Shown one piece after another: positions 29,677 through 39,319 of a stretch of DNA of 64,000 nucleotides. Position 1 is the stretch's first letter; every line of letters starts with the position of its first letter. This stretch comes from Sediminibacterium sp. (lineage in GTDB: Bacteria; Bacteroidota; Bacteroidia; Chitinophagales; Chitinophagaceae), in contig JAJTDP010000008.1 of the NCBI GenBank assembly GCA_021300455.1, positions 1 to 64,000 of the forward strand, read 5' to 3'. The translations under genes were made by a program, and so were the position numbers. A model generated the notes under the pieces. The model was not told the origin of the DNA. It worked only from the letters and a program-made list of their open reading frames with translations, and made no database searches.

Positions 29677-30894
29677 CTATTGGCTTGGCTTTTTTTGTTC
29701 AAAAATTATCATGGCATTTACACTTAAAGTAGAGGTAATATAAATTTCTTGTCTACTGTTTCCATCTTTCACCACCATGAGTGCAGTATTGGGAGCTACC
29801 GTGCCTAAATTATGTGCCACAATAATAATTTCATGACGGTTATTGTCTTTATTGAAATTCACCTCAAAATGAGTAGCCTTGTAGCTTAATCTTTTATTTT
29901 CTAGTAATAAAACTTTATTATCAAAAATCATAATGGTGTCGTTGTCAATGGTACCATTGTCGTATAAGTCAATGCTAATGGAAGGGCTATTGACAATAAC
30001 TTGTTTGACTAATTTATTTTCTCTACCTACTATAACCCATGGTAGTATTTGGCCAGAAGACTTAGTGCCGCTTATATTTGGACTAGCACTCGTTTCATTA
30101 ATAGCAACTGCTTTAGTATTCTCTTCTAAAGTATTCACTGCACTAGTTGGAGCAGCAGTTGTTTGAGTAGGATTGCTTGTACTAGCTTGAATAGAATTTG
30201 CTTTTGTTGCGTTTGACTTTGTTGTTGAACTAGACTTTATAGTACTACTTAGCTTTGTTGTATTCGTTAATTTAGAAGCATTAGTTTGATTGGTCTTGGT
30301 AACTACTTGTTTTGCTAGTTCTGTTTGTTTAGCGGATGTAGTTTTATTTTCTTTTTGTAGAGAAGTATTTTTTGTAATTTTCTCTTTGTCAATTATTTTA
30401 TTTGAATTAATCTTTTTAGGTGTTACTGTTTTAACACTAAATTCCTTTACAATAGGACCTTCTTTTTCTAAATATACTTTTCCACCACCACAATCTTTTC
30501 CTGAGATTTCGTTGGTAGCGGTATAAGTACCTTCTAAAATTTCATATCCTCTCACTACTCGGTAGTTCAAAAAATTAGACATTAAACAGGCTTCAAAATT
30601 TCCCACTAATTTCTTTTTGTCAAAACGGGTTTCTCTAATACTTACTAGCTGCGCATTTTCTGAATGTATTCCAGTAGCCATTGCATTGGCTGTAAAATTA
30701 TTGGATATTTTAGAATAGGTACTGGCCGTTAGGGTATGGTCGGGGTTTTCTTTAATAATAATTTCATAGGTAACAATTCTACCATCAAGGTCACTACTAG
30801 GTGTAAAATACCCTCTCCATTTCCCAGTAAGGTCTTGGCCCATAACGAGGGTGGGTATGCTAAAAGCGAGTAATAAATAAACAAGGCTGCGCAT
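29677..30894 (-). CDS. hypothetical secreted protein with Thr/Ser/Lys-rich low-complexity linker
   Basis: Signal peptide; two structured ends joined by TKLSSTIKSSSTTKSNATKANSIQASTSNPTQTT. Confidence 0.65.
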   Translation of the reverse strand: MRSLVYLLLAFSIPTLVMGQDLTGKWRGYFTPSSDLDGRIVTYEIIIKENPDHTLTASTYSKISNNFTANAMATGIHSENAQLVSIRETRFDKKKLVGNFEACLMSNFLNYRVVRGYEILEGTYTATNEISGKDCGGGKVYLEKEGPIVKEFSVKTVTPKKINSNKIIDKEKITKNTSLQKENKTTSAKQTELAKQVVTKTNQTNASKLTNTTKLSSTIKSSSTTKSNATKANSIQASTSNPTQTTAAPTSAVNTLEENTKAVAINETSASPNISGTKSSGQILPWVIVGRENKLVKQVIVNSPSISIDLYDNGTIDNDTIMIFDNKVLLLENKRLSYKATHFEVNFNKDNNRHEIIIVAHNLGTVAPNTALMVVKDGNSRQEIYITSTLSVNAMIIFEQKKPSQ

Positions 30895-30964
30895 ATTACA
30901 AAGCTATGTATAAAATATGAACCGCATTTGTTACCTTTGCAGACATATATTATAGTTAAAAAAC

Positions 30965-32341
30965 ATGGTTCAAATTCAATTTCCAGACGGCGCGGTAAGA
31001 TCCTATGAAAAAGGGATTACTGCTTTAGGTATCGCTAAATCCATCAGTGAAGGATTGGCAAAAAAAGTATTAGCAGCTTCAGTAAACGGAGAGGTATATG
31101 ATGCAACGCGCGCTATTAACGAAGACGCGGCCTTAAAATTATTAACCTGGGACGACGCCGATGGTAAAAATACCTTCTGGCATTCCTCTGCGCATTTATT
31201 AGCAGAAGCTGTAGAAATGCAATTTCCAGGTGCTAAGTTTTGGGTAGGACCCGCACTAGAGAAAGGCTTTTATTATGATATCGATTTAGGAGATAAAAGC
31301 ATTAAGGAAGAAGATGTTTTATTGCTTGAAAAAAAGATGAATGAATTAGCCAAGCAAGCCAACGCCTACATTCGTAAAGAAATGTCTAAGGCAGAAGCAA
31401 CCGCTTATTTCACAGAGAAAAAAGATGAATACAAATTAGATTTATTATCCGGCTTAGAGGATGGTAGTATTACTTTTTATTCACAAGGTGCCTTTACCGA
31501 TTTATGTCGTGGACCACATATTCCAAATACCTCTTTTATTAAAGCCATCAAAATTACCAATATCGCAGGAGCGTTTTGGAAAGGGGATGAAAAAAATAAA
31601 ATGTTGACAAGGGTATATGGAATTACTTTTCCGAATCAAAAAGAATTAGATGAATATTTATTGCTTTTAGAAGAAGCTAAAAAAAGAGATCACCGTAAAC
31701 TAGGAAAAGAATTAGGCATTTATACCATGGATGATGATGTAGGACCGGGTCTTCCTTTATGGATGCCGAATGGAACGATTATTATTGAGGAGTTAGAAAA
31801 TTTAGCCAAACAAACAGAAGAGGATGCAGGCTACAAAAGAGTAGTGACGCCACATATAGCCAAGGAGAGTATGTACATTAAGAGTGGTCACTTACCTTAT
31901 TATGAAGATAGTATGTTCCCTCCGATGGAATTAGACGGCACTAAATATTATTTAAAAGCAATGAACTGTCCGCATCATCATAAAATCTTTGATGCAGAAC
32001 CTAAAAGCTATAAAGACATGCCACTTCGTTTAGCGGAGTATGGAACTTGTTATAGATATGAACAAAGCGGAGAATTATTTGGACTCATGCGTGTACGTTG
32101 TTTGCATATGAATGATGCGCATATTTATTGTACCAAAGAACAATTTGCACAAGAGTTCAGAGCGGTAAATGAAATGTATTTAAAGTATTTCAAAATTTTT
32201 GGTATTGATAAATACGTGATGCGTTTAAGTTTACATGATCCCAAAATACTAGTGCAGAAATATATTAACGAACCTGAACTTTGGTTAGAAACAGAAGCCA
32301 TGGTGCGTGCTGTATTAATTGAAACAGGAACGCGCCTTTAG
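30965..32341 (+). CDS. thrS: threonine--tRNA ligase, 5' fragment (TGS, editing and part of the catalytic domain); gene disrupted
   Basis: MVQIQFPDGAVRSYEKG TGS domain, editing domain, MNCPHH and HMNDAH; terminates at ETGTRL* inside the catalytic domain. Confidence 0.9.
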   Translation: MVQIQFPDGAVRSYEKGITALGIAKSISEGLAKKVLAASVNGEVYDATRAINEDAALKLLTWDDADGKNTFWHSSAHLLAEAVEMQFPGAKFWVGPALEKGFYYDIDLGDKSIKEEDVLLLEKKMNELAKQANAYIRKEMSKAEATAYFTEKKDEYKLDLLSGLEDGSITFYSQGAFTDLCRGPHIPNTSFIKAIKITNIAGAFWKGDEKNKMLTRVYGITFPNQKELDEYLLLLEEAKKRDHRKLGKELGIYTMDDDVGPGLPLWMPNGTIIIEELENLAKQTEEDAGYKRVVTPHIAKESMYIKSGHLPYYEDSMFPPMELDGTKYYLKAMNCPHHHKIFDAEPKSYKDMPLRLAEYGTCYRYEQSGELFGLMRVRCLHMNDAHIYCTKEQFAQEFRAVNEMYLKYFKIFGIDKYVMRLSLHDPKILVQKYINEPELWLETEAMVRAVLIETGTRL

Positions 32342-32370
32342 GAACGCATGAGCGTTTTATTGGATTTTTA

Positions 32371-32718
32371 TTGGAGCATTATGCAGGTAAGTTCCCTGTA
32401 TGGTTAGCGCCATTGCAAGTGAAAATTTTACCTATTAGCGATAAGTTTATGCCTTATGCCGAGCAGGTGTTTGCACAATTTAAAAAAGCAGGGGTGAGGG
32501 TGGAAATTGATGACAGAAATGAAAAAATTGGAAAGAAGATTAGAGATACTGAAATCATGAAAGTGCCGTATATGCTGGTGATTGGTGAGAAAGAAGTGAC
32601 TGAAAATAAGTTATCTGTTAGACGTCAAGGAAAAGGAGATATGGGAATTTTAGACAAAGATTTATTCCTAAATCAGGTACTAGAAGAAATCAAAGAAAGA
32701 TTAGCGCCTATATCATAA
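32371..32718 (+). CDS. thrS: threonine--tRNA ligase, 3' fragment (rest of motif 3 and anticodon-binding domain), other reading frame
   Basis: Open upstream in this frame as APLGTHERFIGFLLEHYAGKFPVWLAPLQVKILPIS, the ThrRS motif 3 / anticodon-binding domain. Confidence 0.88.
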   Translation: MEHYAGKFPVWLAPLQVKILPISDKFMPYAEQVFAQFKKAGVRVEIDDRNEKIGKKIRDTEIMKVPYMLVIGEKEVTENKLSVRRQGKGDMGILDKDLFLNQVLEEIKERLAPIS

Positions 32719-32761
32719 CAAAGACTATCTTTACAAAACTTAATAAACGTTTAATTACTTA

Positions 32762-33343
32762 ATGGCATTACCGAACAGAGGACCCAGATTTAACCCAAGG
32801 TTTCAAAGACAACAAGAACCAGAGCATCGAATTAATGATCGTATTCGAGTTCCACAAATCAGATTAGTTGGAGACAACATTACAGTGGGTGTTTACAATA
32901 CACAAGATGCGCTGAAAATAGCTGCTGACCAAGGTTTAGACCTAGTGGAGATTTCACCAACTGCCGATCCTCCAGTATGTAAAGTCATTGATTATAAGAA
33001 GTTCCTTTACGAGAAAAAGCGTAAGGAAAAAGAGATGAAGGCGAACTCTAAACAATCCGAGATTAAAGAGATTCGTTTTACGCCAGGAACTGATGACCAC
33101 GATTTTGATTTCAAAGCAAAACACGCAGAAAAATTCTTACAAGACGGCAATAAGGTGAAAGCCTATGTTCAATTTAAAGGTCGTGCCATCATGTTCCAGG
33201 ACAGAGGCCAGCTACTTTTATTGAAATTTGCAGAGCGTCTAGCCGAGGCTGGAACTTTGGAAAGTATGCCTAAATTAGAAGGTAAAAGAATGTTTGCCAT
33301 TTTCCAACCTAAAGCAGGTGGAAAGAAGAAGCCTACATCTTAA
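32762..33343 (+). CDS. infC: translation initiation factor IF-3
   Basis: INDRIRVPQIRLVGDN, DLVEISPTADPPVCKVIDYKKFLYEKK, KAYVQFKGRAIMF. Confidence 0.96.
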   Translation: MALPNRGPRFNPRFQRQQEPEHRINDRIRVPQIRLVGDNITVGVYNTQDALKIAADQGLDLVEISPTADPPVCKVIDYKKFLYEKKRKEKEMKANSKQSEIKEIRFTPGTDDHDFDFKAKHAEKFLQDGNKVKAYVQFKGRAIMFQDRGQLLLLKFAERLAEAGTLESMPKLEGKRMFAIFQPKAGGKKKPTS

Positions 33344-33399
33344 TTCATTTCTGAGTTCGGATATTGGTTTAAACTATTGATTTTCAACCTATTTATACA

Positions 33400-33437
33400 A
33401 TGAGTCATCCCTAAACATGGAATGGCTCATTTTTTTT
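33400..33437 (+). terminator. intrinsic terminator after infC
   Basis: atgagtcat-ccctaaacatgga-atggctcat followed by eight Ts. Confidence 0.65.
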
Positions 33438-33465
33438 GCTATCTCGCTAATTGCACGTACCTTCG
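33435..33465 (+). promoter_or_regulatory. candidate promoter for rpmI-rplT (TTTG-N19-TACCTTCG)
   Basis: TTTGctatctcgctaattgcacgTACCTTCG, near the TTTG/N19/TAnnTTTG consensus. Confidence 0.45.
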
Positions 33466-33544
33466 CCATCCATTTCCCACAAGGCTCAACAAGTGCACTG
33501 CCTGAGCAGCGCCGCCAGTAGGGAGTAATCGTAAAGATTATATA

Positions 33545-33745
33545 ATGCCAAAAGTTAAAACTAACTCGAGCGCGAAAAAGCGTTTCAAAGTTACCGGAAC
33601 CGGTGAAATCACCTTCCAAAAAGCCTTCAAAAGACACATTCTTACCAAAAAATCTACAAAGCGCAAAAGAGCGATGAGAAAAAAAGGACTTGTTGGGTCA
33701 ACTAACAAAGACTTCGTTCTACGTTTATTAAGATTAAAAGGGTAA
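33545..33745 (+). CDS. rpmI: 50S ribosomal protein L35
   Basis: [22 protein letters not shown]. Confidence 0.96.
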   Translation: MPKVKTNSSAKKRFKVTGTGEITFQKAFKRHILTKKSTKRKRAMRKKGLVGSTNKDFVLRLLRLKG

Positions 33746-33854
33746 TTTAAAAGGATAGTCAAACACTTAACCAGACTAAGGTTTATTTAAACAAAATTCA
33801 ATTCACCGGATCCAATCAATAACTTGATAAACAGGATTCAAAAAAATATTAATT

Positions 33855-34199
33855 ATGCCACGTTCAAAAAATGCCGTTGCATCGAGAGCAAGAAGAAAAA
33901 AGATATTCGAACAAGCGAAAGGGTTTTATGGTAAACGTAAAAACGTTTATACCGTTGCCAAAAACGTATTAGAGAAAGGTTTAACTTATGCCTATGTAGG
34001 TCGTAAGTTGAAAAAGCGTGAGTACCGTACTTTATGGATTGCGCGTATCAATGCAGCAGTGCGTGAAGAAGGGCTTACTTACAGCCAATTCATTAACCTT
34101 TTAGCAAAGAAAGGATCTGATTTAAACCGTAAGGTTTTAGCAGACTTAGCTATGAACGAGCCAGCAAGCTTCAAAGCCTTGGTTCAATCAGTTAAGTAG
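33855..34199 (+). CDS. rplT: 50S ribosomal protein L20
   Basis: [43 protein letters not shown]. Confidence 0.97.
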   Translation: MPRSKNAVASRARRKKIFEQAKGFYGKRKNVYTVAKNVLEKGLTYAYVGRKLKKREYRTLWIARINAAVREEGLTYSQFINLLAKKGSDLNRKVLADLAMNEPASFKALVQSVK

Positions 34200-34258
34200 T
34201 TTTTTTGTAGGTTTTTAATAAAATATAAAACCTACAAAAAGAACCTCTAATGATTTTT

Positions 34259-34294
34259 AAATTCCCCCCGACTACTCGGGGGGAATTTGTTTTT
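34259..34294 (+). terminator. strong intrinsic terminator after rplT
   Basis: aaattccccccgactactcggggggaatttgttttt; a second A/T-rich hairpin lies at 34202-34240. Confidence 0.85.
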
Positions 34295-34426
34295 AAGGCA
34301 TATCCTTATTTAAAATAGAAACCCGACAACCCGCCCAAATTCCCGTCCAAAATTTCCATCCCCAATATCCGTTCAAATAACTATTTTTGTAATCTAAAAA
34401 TAACAAGCTAACAACCCTGTTTTAAA

Positions 34427-35863
34427 ATGAACAATACCTACACCTCGTTGGTTAATCAAACCTTTCATTTTCCCCAAGAAGGTTTTGATGTGGATGATAA
34501 TGGTTATTTACAATTTAATGGAGTAGATCTTAAAGCCATTATTGAAAAACATGGCACTCCCTTAAAGTTAACTTACTTGCCTAAAATAGGTATGCAAATT
34601 AAAAAAGCCAAGCAAATGTTTGCAGCAGCTTTTAAAAAGCATAAGTACGAGGGGGAATATTTTTATTGTTATTGCACCAAGAGTTCTCACTTTTCATTTA
34701 TTGTAGAAGAAGCCTTAGGCCATAATGTACATTTAGAAACTTCTTTTGCATATGATATTGATATCATTAATCAATTATATAAGCGTAGGAAAATTAATAA
34801 AGAAATTTTTATTATCTGTAACGGCTATAAGCAGAAATTATACATGAGTAGAATTTCAAAATTAATTAATACAGGTTTCAAAAATGTAATACCTATTTTA
34901 GATAATAAAGAAGAGCTACAATTTTATAAGCGAAATACGAAGGAGCCTTTTAAATTAGGTATTAGAGTAGCTTCAGAAGAAGAGCCTAGTTTCCCTTTCT
35001 ATACATCCCGCTTAGGCATCAGAGCTAAGGATATCCTAGAGTTTTATGTAGATGAGATTGAGGGGTATGAAGATAAGTTTCAATTAAAAATGTTGCATAT
35101 CTTTTTAAATAAAGGCATAAAAGATGATATCTATTATTGGTCTGAATTAAACAAGATTATCAACTTGTATTGTCAGCTTAAAAAAATCTGTCCTGAATTA
35201 GATTCTATAAATATAGGTGGTGGTTTTCCTATTAAGCATTCATTAGGTTTTGAATATGATTATCAATTCATGATTAATGAAATTGTATCGAACATTAAGA
35301 AGGCTTGTAAGAAGGCAAAAGTACCTATGCCCAATATTTATACCGAGTTTGGAAGCTTTACAGTGGGAGAGAGCATGGCGCATATTTATAAGGTGCTTGC
35401 TGAAAAGAAACAAAACGATAGAGAGTGTTGGTATATGATTGATTCTTCTTTTATCACTACTTTACCAGATACCTGGGGTATTGGAGAAAAGTTTTTGATG
35501 TTGCCGGTTAATAAATGGGAAAATGATTATCAACGTGTGGTATTAGGAGGACTTACTTGCGATAGTCATGATTATTATGATTCAGAAGAACATATCAATG
35601 AAGTTTTCTTACCTAAATTGAAAAATGAATTATTAGAAGATAAGGCCGAAGAGAATAATGAATCTTTATATGTAGGATTTTTCCATACAGGTGCTTATCA
35701 AGATCAAATTAGTGGTTATGGTGGTATTAAGCATTGTTTGATTCCATCACCTAAACATGTGATTGTAGAAAAGGATGCGAAAACGGGAAAGATGGTTGAT
35801 TGGGTCTATGCTAAAGAACAAACTGCTCAATCCATGCTTAAGATTTTAGGCTATTTAAGATAG
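34427..35863 (+). CDS. speA: arginine decarboxylase (PLP, fold III)
   Basis: HGTPLKLTYLPKIGMQIKKAKQMF, YFYCYCTKSSHFSFI, SINIGGGFPIKHS, FGSFTVGESMAH. Confidence 0.82.
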   Translation: MNNTYTSLVNQTFHFPQEGFDVDDNGYLQFNGVDLKAIIEKHGTPLKLTYLPKIGMQIKKAKQMFAAAFKKHKYEGEYFYCYCTKSSHFSFIVEEALGHNVHLETSFAYDIDIINQLYKRRKINKEIFIICNGYKQKLYMSRISKLINTGFKNVIPILDNKEELQFYKRNTKEPFKLGIRVASEEEPSFPFYTSRLGIRAKDILEFYVDEIEGYEDKFQLKMLHIFLNKGIKDDIYYWSELNKIINLYCQLKKICPELDSINIGGGFPIKHSLGFEYDYQFMINEIVSNIKKACKKAKVPMPNIYTEFGSFTVGESMAHIYKVLAEKKQNDRECWYMIDSSFITTLPDTWGIGEKFLMLPVNKWENDYQRVVLGGLTCDSHDYYDSEEHINEVFLPKLKNELLEDKAEENNESLYVGFFHTGAYQDQISGYGGIKHCLIPSPKHVIVEKDAKTGKMVDWVYAKEQTAQSMLKILGYLR

Positions 35864-36011
35864 TCTCTAATTTAGTCTAGAATATATTCTCGGAATCTCT
35901 TAATTACTGAGAATTTACTCTATTTATATGCCAATATGGCATATTATCTTATTATTAACTGCCTAAAAGTCTCAAAAACAAATTTGTAAGAGATTTTTAA
36001 ATCACCTAATT

Positions 36012-36449
36012 TTGGTTCAAATAGTAGATGTTATGTACCCTGAAGAGTTTGTATTACCAATGAAAGCTGAATTAGTTGATAATGGTTTTGAAGATCTAAC
36101 AACAGCAGCTGAAGTTGAAAATGCAGTTAAACAAGAAGGTACAACACTGTTAGTGATCAATTCGGTTTGTGGTTGTGCTGCTGGTGCTTGTAGACCAGGT
36201 GTTTTAATGGCAGTAGCAAACGCAACTCAAAAACCAGATCGTATCACAACTAGTTTTGCAGGTTTCGATATAGAAGCGATAAACAAAGTAAGAGAATTAC
36301 ATTTGCCTTATCCTCCTTCTTCACCAGCAATTTTATTATTTAAAGATGGTCAGTTAGTGAATATGGTGGAAAGACACCAAATTGAAGGCCGACCTGCTCA
36401 AGTTATCGCACAGCATTTAATTTCAGTGTTTCAAGAACATTGTAATTAA
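36012..36449 (+). CDS. BrxA/BrxB family bacilliredoxin
   Basis: Probable start in or near MYPEEFVLPMKAELVDNGFEDL; characteristic VCGCAAGACRPG. Confidence 0.92.
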   Translation: MVQIVDVMYPEEFVLPMKAELVDNGFEDLTTAAEVENAVKQEGTTLLVINSVCGCAAGACRPGVLMAVANATQKPDRITTSFAGFDIEAINKVRELHLPYPPSSPAILLFKDGQLVNMVERHQIEGRPAQVIAQHLISVFQEHCN

Positions 36450-36499
36450 TTCAAAAATATTGATAAACGCTTTTTGTTTTTAGATGGGTTAGTAAACAC

Positions 36500-36530
36500 G
36501 GCCGCACTTTCTAGTGTGGCCTTTTTTTTT
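36500..36530 (+). terminator. intrinsic terminator after the bacilliredoxin gene
   Basis: ggccgcactttctagtgtggcc followed by a long T tract. Confidence 0.85.
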
Positions 36531-36562
36531 CGTACATTGCATTACCTTATTTATATTATTCT

Positions 36563-37723
36563 ATGTATCCCAATTTATATTATTTAGTCGATGACTTATT
36601 TGGTGTTAAATTAAATGGATTAAAGCTCATCAATTCATTTGGGTTTTTTGTAGCCATCGCCTTTGTGGCTTCTGGTTATGTATTATACTTAGAATTAAAA
36701 AGAAAGGAAGCATTAGGGGAGTTTACTTCTAAAGAAGAAAAAATAATTGTGGGAGCACCAGCTTCTACTGTTGATTTAATTACCAATTTTATTTTTGGCT
36801 ATTTATTTGGTTATAAGATAATTGGAGCCTTTACCATTGAAAATGCTTTAAATAATACACAGGCCTTTATTTTATCCTTAGAAGGAAATATGCTCGCGGG
36901 TTTATTGGTAGGTGGGCTTATGGTTTATATAAAATGGAGAGAAAAAAATAAAGAAAAATTAGCGAAGCCTGAAACCAGGACCTTTACCGTATGGCCGCAT
37001 GATAGAGTAGGCGAAGTAGTTTTACAAGCTGCCTTATGGGGTTTTTTAGGCGCCAAAATTTTTCATAACCTAGAAAATATAGATGAATTAATAAAGGATC
37101 CTATTGGTTCCCTTATTTCTTTTAGTGGATTAACATTTTATGGGGGTTTAATTTTAGCGACCATTGGTGTCATTGTATATATCAGAAAACACAATATTAG
37201 AGTCATTCATTTTGCTGATGCGATGGCACCCACTATGTTGTTTGCCTATTCTGCAGGAAGAATTGGATGCCATATTAGTGGTGATGGAGATTGGGGTATT
37301 GTCAATTTAGCACCCAAGCCTTTTGACTGGTTACCTGATTGGACTTGGTCTTCCACCTATGCACATAATGTTTTAAATGAAGGGGTGCCTATACTAGGTT
37401 GTGAGGGCAATTATTGTAATGAATTGCCGGTGCCAGTTTTCCCCACTACTTTGTATGAAATGGTCATCATGTTTACCTTATTTGCAATCATGTGGTCGTT
37501 TAGAAAAAAAATTACACAACCAGGTATACTTACTGGTATCTATTTAATTTTTGCAGGTGGGGAAAGGTTTTTGATTGAAAAAATTAGAGTGAACAATAAA
37601 TACATGTCACTTCCTTTTCAACCTACCCAAGCAGAACTTATTTCTACTTTTTTAATACTTATTGGAATTGTATTTTTGATTCAATCAAAGCGTTGGTTCC
37701 CTAAAACTATTGTTAAACCATAA
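36563..37723 (+). CDS. lgt: prolipoprotein diacylglyceryl transferase
   Basis: SFGFFVAIAFVASG, FAYSAGRIGCHISGDGDWG, GGERFLIEKIRVN; polytopic. Confidence 0.93.
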   Translation: MYPNLYYLVDDLFGVKLNGLKLINSFGFFVAIAFVASGYVLYLELKRKEALGEFTSKEEKIIVGAPASTVDLITNFIFGYLFGYKIIGAFTIENALNNTQAFILSLEGNMLAGLLVGGLMVYIKWREKNKEKLAKPETRTFTVWPHDRVGEVVLQAALWGFLGAKIFHNLENIDELIKDPIGSLISFSGLTFYGGLILATIGVIVYIRKHNIRVIHFADAMAPTMLFAYSAGRIGCHISGDGDWGIVNLAPKPFDWLPDWTWSSTYAHNVLNEGVPILGCEGNYCNELPVPVFPTTLYEMVIMFTLFAIMWSFRKKITQPGILTGIYLIFAGGERFLIEKIRVNNKYMSLPFQPTQAELISTFLILIGIVFLIQSKRWFPKTIVKP

Positions 37724-37732
37724 ATAATTTTT

Positions 37733-38185
37733 ATGCCGTCATTTGATATTGCTAGCTCTGTAGATATTCAAACATTGGATAATGCAGTAAATATTGTGAA
37801 AAAAGAAATAACAAATCGTTTCGACTTTAAAGGCAATCATGTTGTGATTGATTTGAATAAGAAAGATTATATGTTGAAATTAGAATCAGATTCTGAAATG
37901 AAAATTCAGCAAATTGTAGATGTTTTAATTAGCCGTGCTATGAAACAAGGCATTGAAGCATCCTCCTTTGATTTTTCTAAAGATGCATTCCCTAGTGGTA
38001 AAATCTTCAAAAAGGACGTTTCTGTGAAAAATGGTCTGAAGCAGGAAGATGCTAAAAAGGTGGTCAAACTCATCAAAGAGAGCGGTTTAAAGGTGCAGGC
38101 GGCCATTATGGACGATATTGTACGTGTTACAGGCAAGAAAATCGATGATTTACAAGATGTTATAGCTGCTTGCAGGGAATTATGA
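37733..38185 (+). CDS. YajQ family cyclic di-GMP-binding protein
   Basis: [54 protein letters not shown]. Confidence 0.94.
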   Translation: MPSFDIASSVDIQTLDNAVNIVKKEITNRFDFKGNHVVIDLNKKDYMLKLESDSEMKIQQIVDVLISRAMKQGIEASSFDFSKDAFPSGKIFKKDVSVKNGLKQEDAKKVVKLIKESGLKVQAAIMDDIVRVTGKKIDDLQDVIAACREL

Positions 38186-38433
38186 GAGAAGGTATCCATC
38201 CAGAAGCGTATCGTTTTGTAGTGTTCAAGGACATGTCAAACGGTATTCAATTCTTAGGCAAATCAACTGCACAAACTAAGGAAACAGTAATGTTTGAAGA
38301 CGGTAAAGAGTATCCAGTTATTAAATTGGAGATTTCTAACACTTCACATCCGTTTTACACTGGTAAAAACATGTTGGTTGACACCGCTGGTCGTATTGAT
38401 AAATTCAACAAGCGTTACGCCAAGAAGCAATAA
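38182..38433 (+). CDS. rpmE2: type B 50S ribosomal protein L31
   Basis: [32 protein letters not shown]...[12 protein letters not shown] overlap with the yajQ stop. Confidence 0.93.
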   Translation: MREGIHPEAYRFVVFKDMSNGIQFLGKSTAQTKETVMFEDGKEYPVIKLEISNTSHPFYTGKNMLVDTAGRIDKFNKRYAKKQ

Positions 38434-38473
38434 AAGAGAGACCATTAAAAAATATACTTTTTTATACTTATTC

Positions 38474-38509
38474 AAACCCTTTCTTACGCAAGTAAGAGAG
38501 GGTTTTTTG
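38474..38509 (+). terminator. intrinsic terminator after rpmE2
   Basis: aaaccctttcttacgcaagtaagagagggtttttt. Confidence 0.85.
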
Positions 38510-38557
38510 TCAAAAAAGACTTTTGAGTACTTACCTTTGTAATGTAAATTATCAATT

Positions 38558-39289
38558 ATGCAAACACTAGATATACTTGCTTTTGGAGCCCACCCCGATG
38601 ATGTGGAGTTGGGTTGCGCAGGGGCATTGCTTGTCGCAGTGTCTGAAGGAAAAAAAGTAGGCATCGTTGATTTAACCAAAGGGGAGTTAGGAACAAGAGG
38701 CACCACTTCACAAAGATTAAAGGAAGCACAATTAGCTTCTCAAGTAATGGGCATAGGTGTGAGAGAAAATTTAGGTATGGCGGATGGCTTTTTTGAGAAC
38801 AATAAAGAAAATCAATTTGCCATTATAGAAACCATTAGAAAATACCAACCTTCTATTATTTTTTGCAATGCACCCGAGGACCGTCACCCGGATCATGGTC
38901 GCGCATCTAGCTTAATAGTGGACTCCGCATTTTTATCGGGCCTTGTTAAAATTCAAACTACACATAATGGAGTCGTGCAAGCTCCTTGGAGGCCTTCTCA
39001 AGTTTTTCATTATATTCAATCCAGAAGCTTAACGCCTAATTTTGTAATAGATATAAGTCCATTTATGGAAAAGAAGATGGAAGCCATACTAGCACATAGT
39101 TCTCAGTTTTACGATCCCAATTCAACAGAGCCAGCTACCTTTATTTCAGGCAATGCTTTTTTAGAATTTGTGAAAGGAAGAGCCAAAGAATTAGGACATC
39201 AAATAGGAGTAGATTATGCAGAAGGTTTTATTACCCAAAAGTTATTAGGTATTCGTAGTTTTGAGGCAATCATTCAAAAGACAACATAA
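38558..39289 (+). CDS. bshB1: bacillithiol biosynthesis deacetylase BshB1
   Basis: LAFGAHPDDVELGCAGALL, DLTKGELGTRGT, NAPEDRHPDHGRAS. Confidence 0.93.
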   Translation: MQTLDILAFGAHPDDVELGCAGALLVAVSEGKKVGIVDLTKGELGTRGTTSQRLKEAQLASQVMGIGVRENLGMADGFFENNKENQFAIIETIRKYQPSIIFCNAPEDRHPDHGRASSLIVDSAFLSGLVKIQTTHNGVVQAPWRPSQVFHYIQSRSLTPNFVIDISPFMEKKMEAILAHSSQFYDPNSTEPATFISGNAFLEFVKGRAKELGHQIGVDYAEGFITQKLLGIRSFEAIIQKTT

Positions 39290-39319
39290 AAATATTGTAA
39301 CCCTTTTTAATTTAAAATT

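Noticed and set aside
32341-32371. Programmed frameshifting as an explanation for the split thrS
   Set aside because: A frameshift would not restore the ~60-70 missing residues, and no convincing slippery site or stimulatory structure is seen.
33389-33762. Minus-strand ORFs of 82 and 74 aa
   Set aside because: Antisense to the rpmI region and terminator; no independent support.
38294-38542. 82-aa ORF overlapping rpmE2
   Set aside because: Alternate frame of L31 running through the terminator hairpin; not protein-like.
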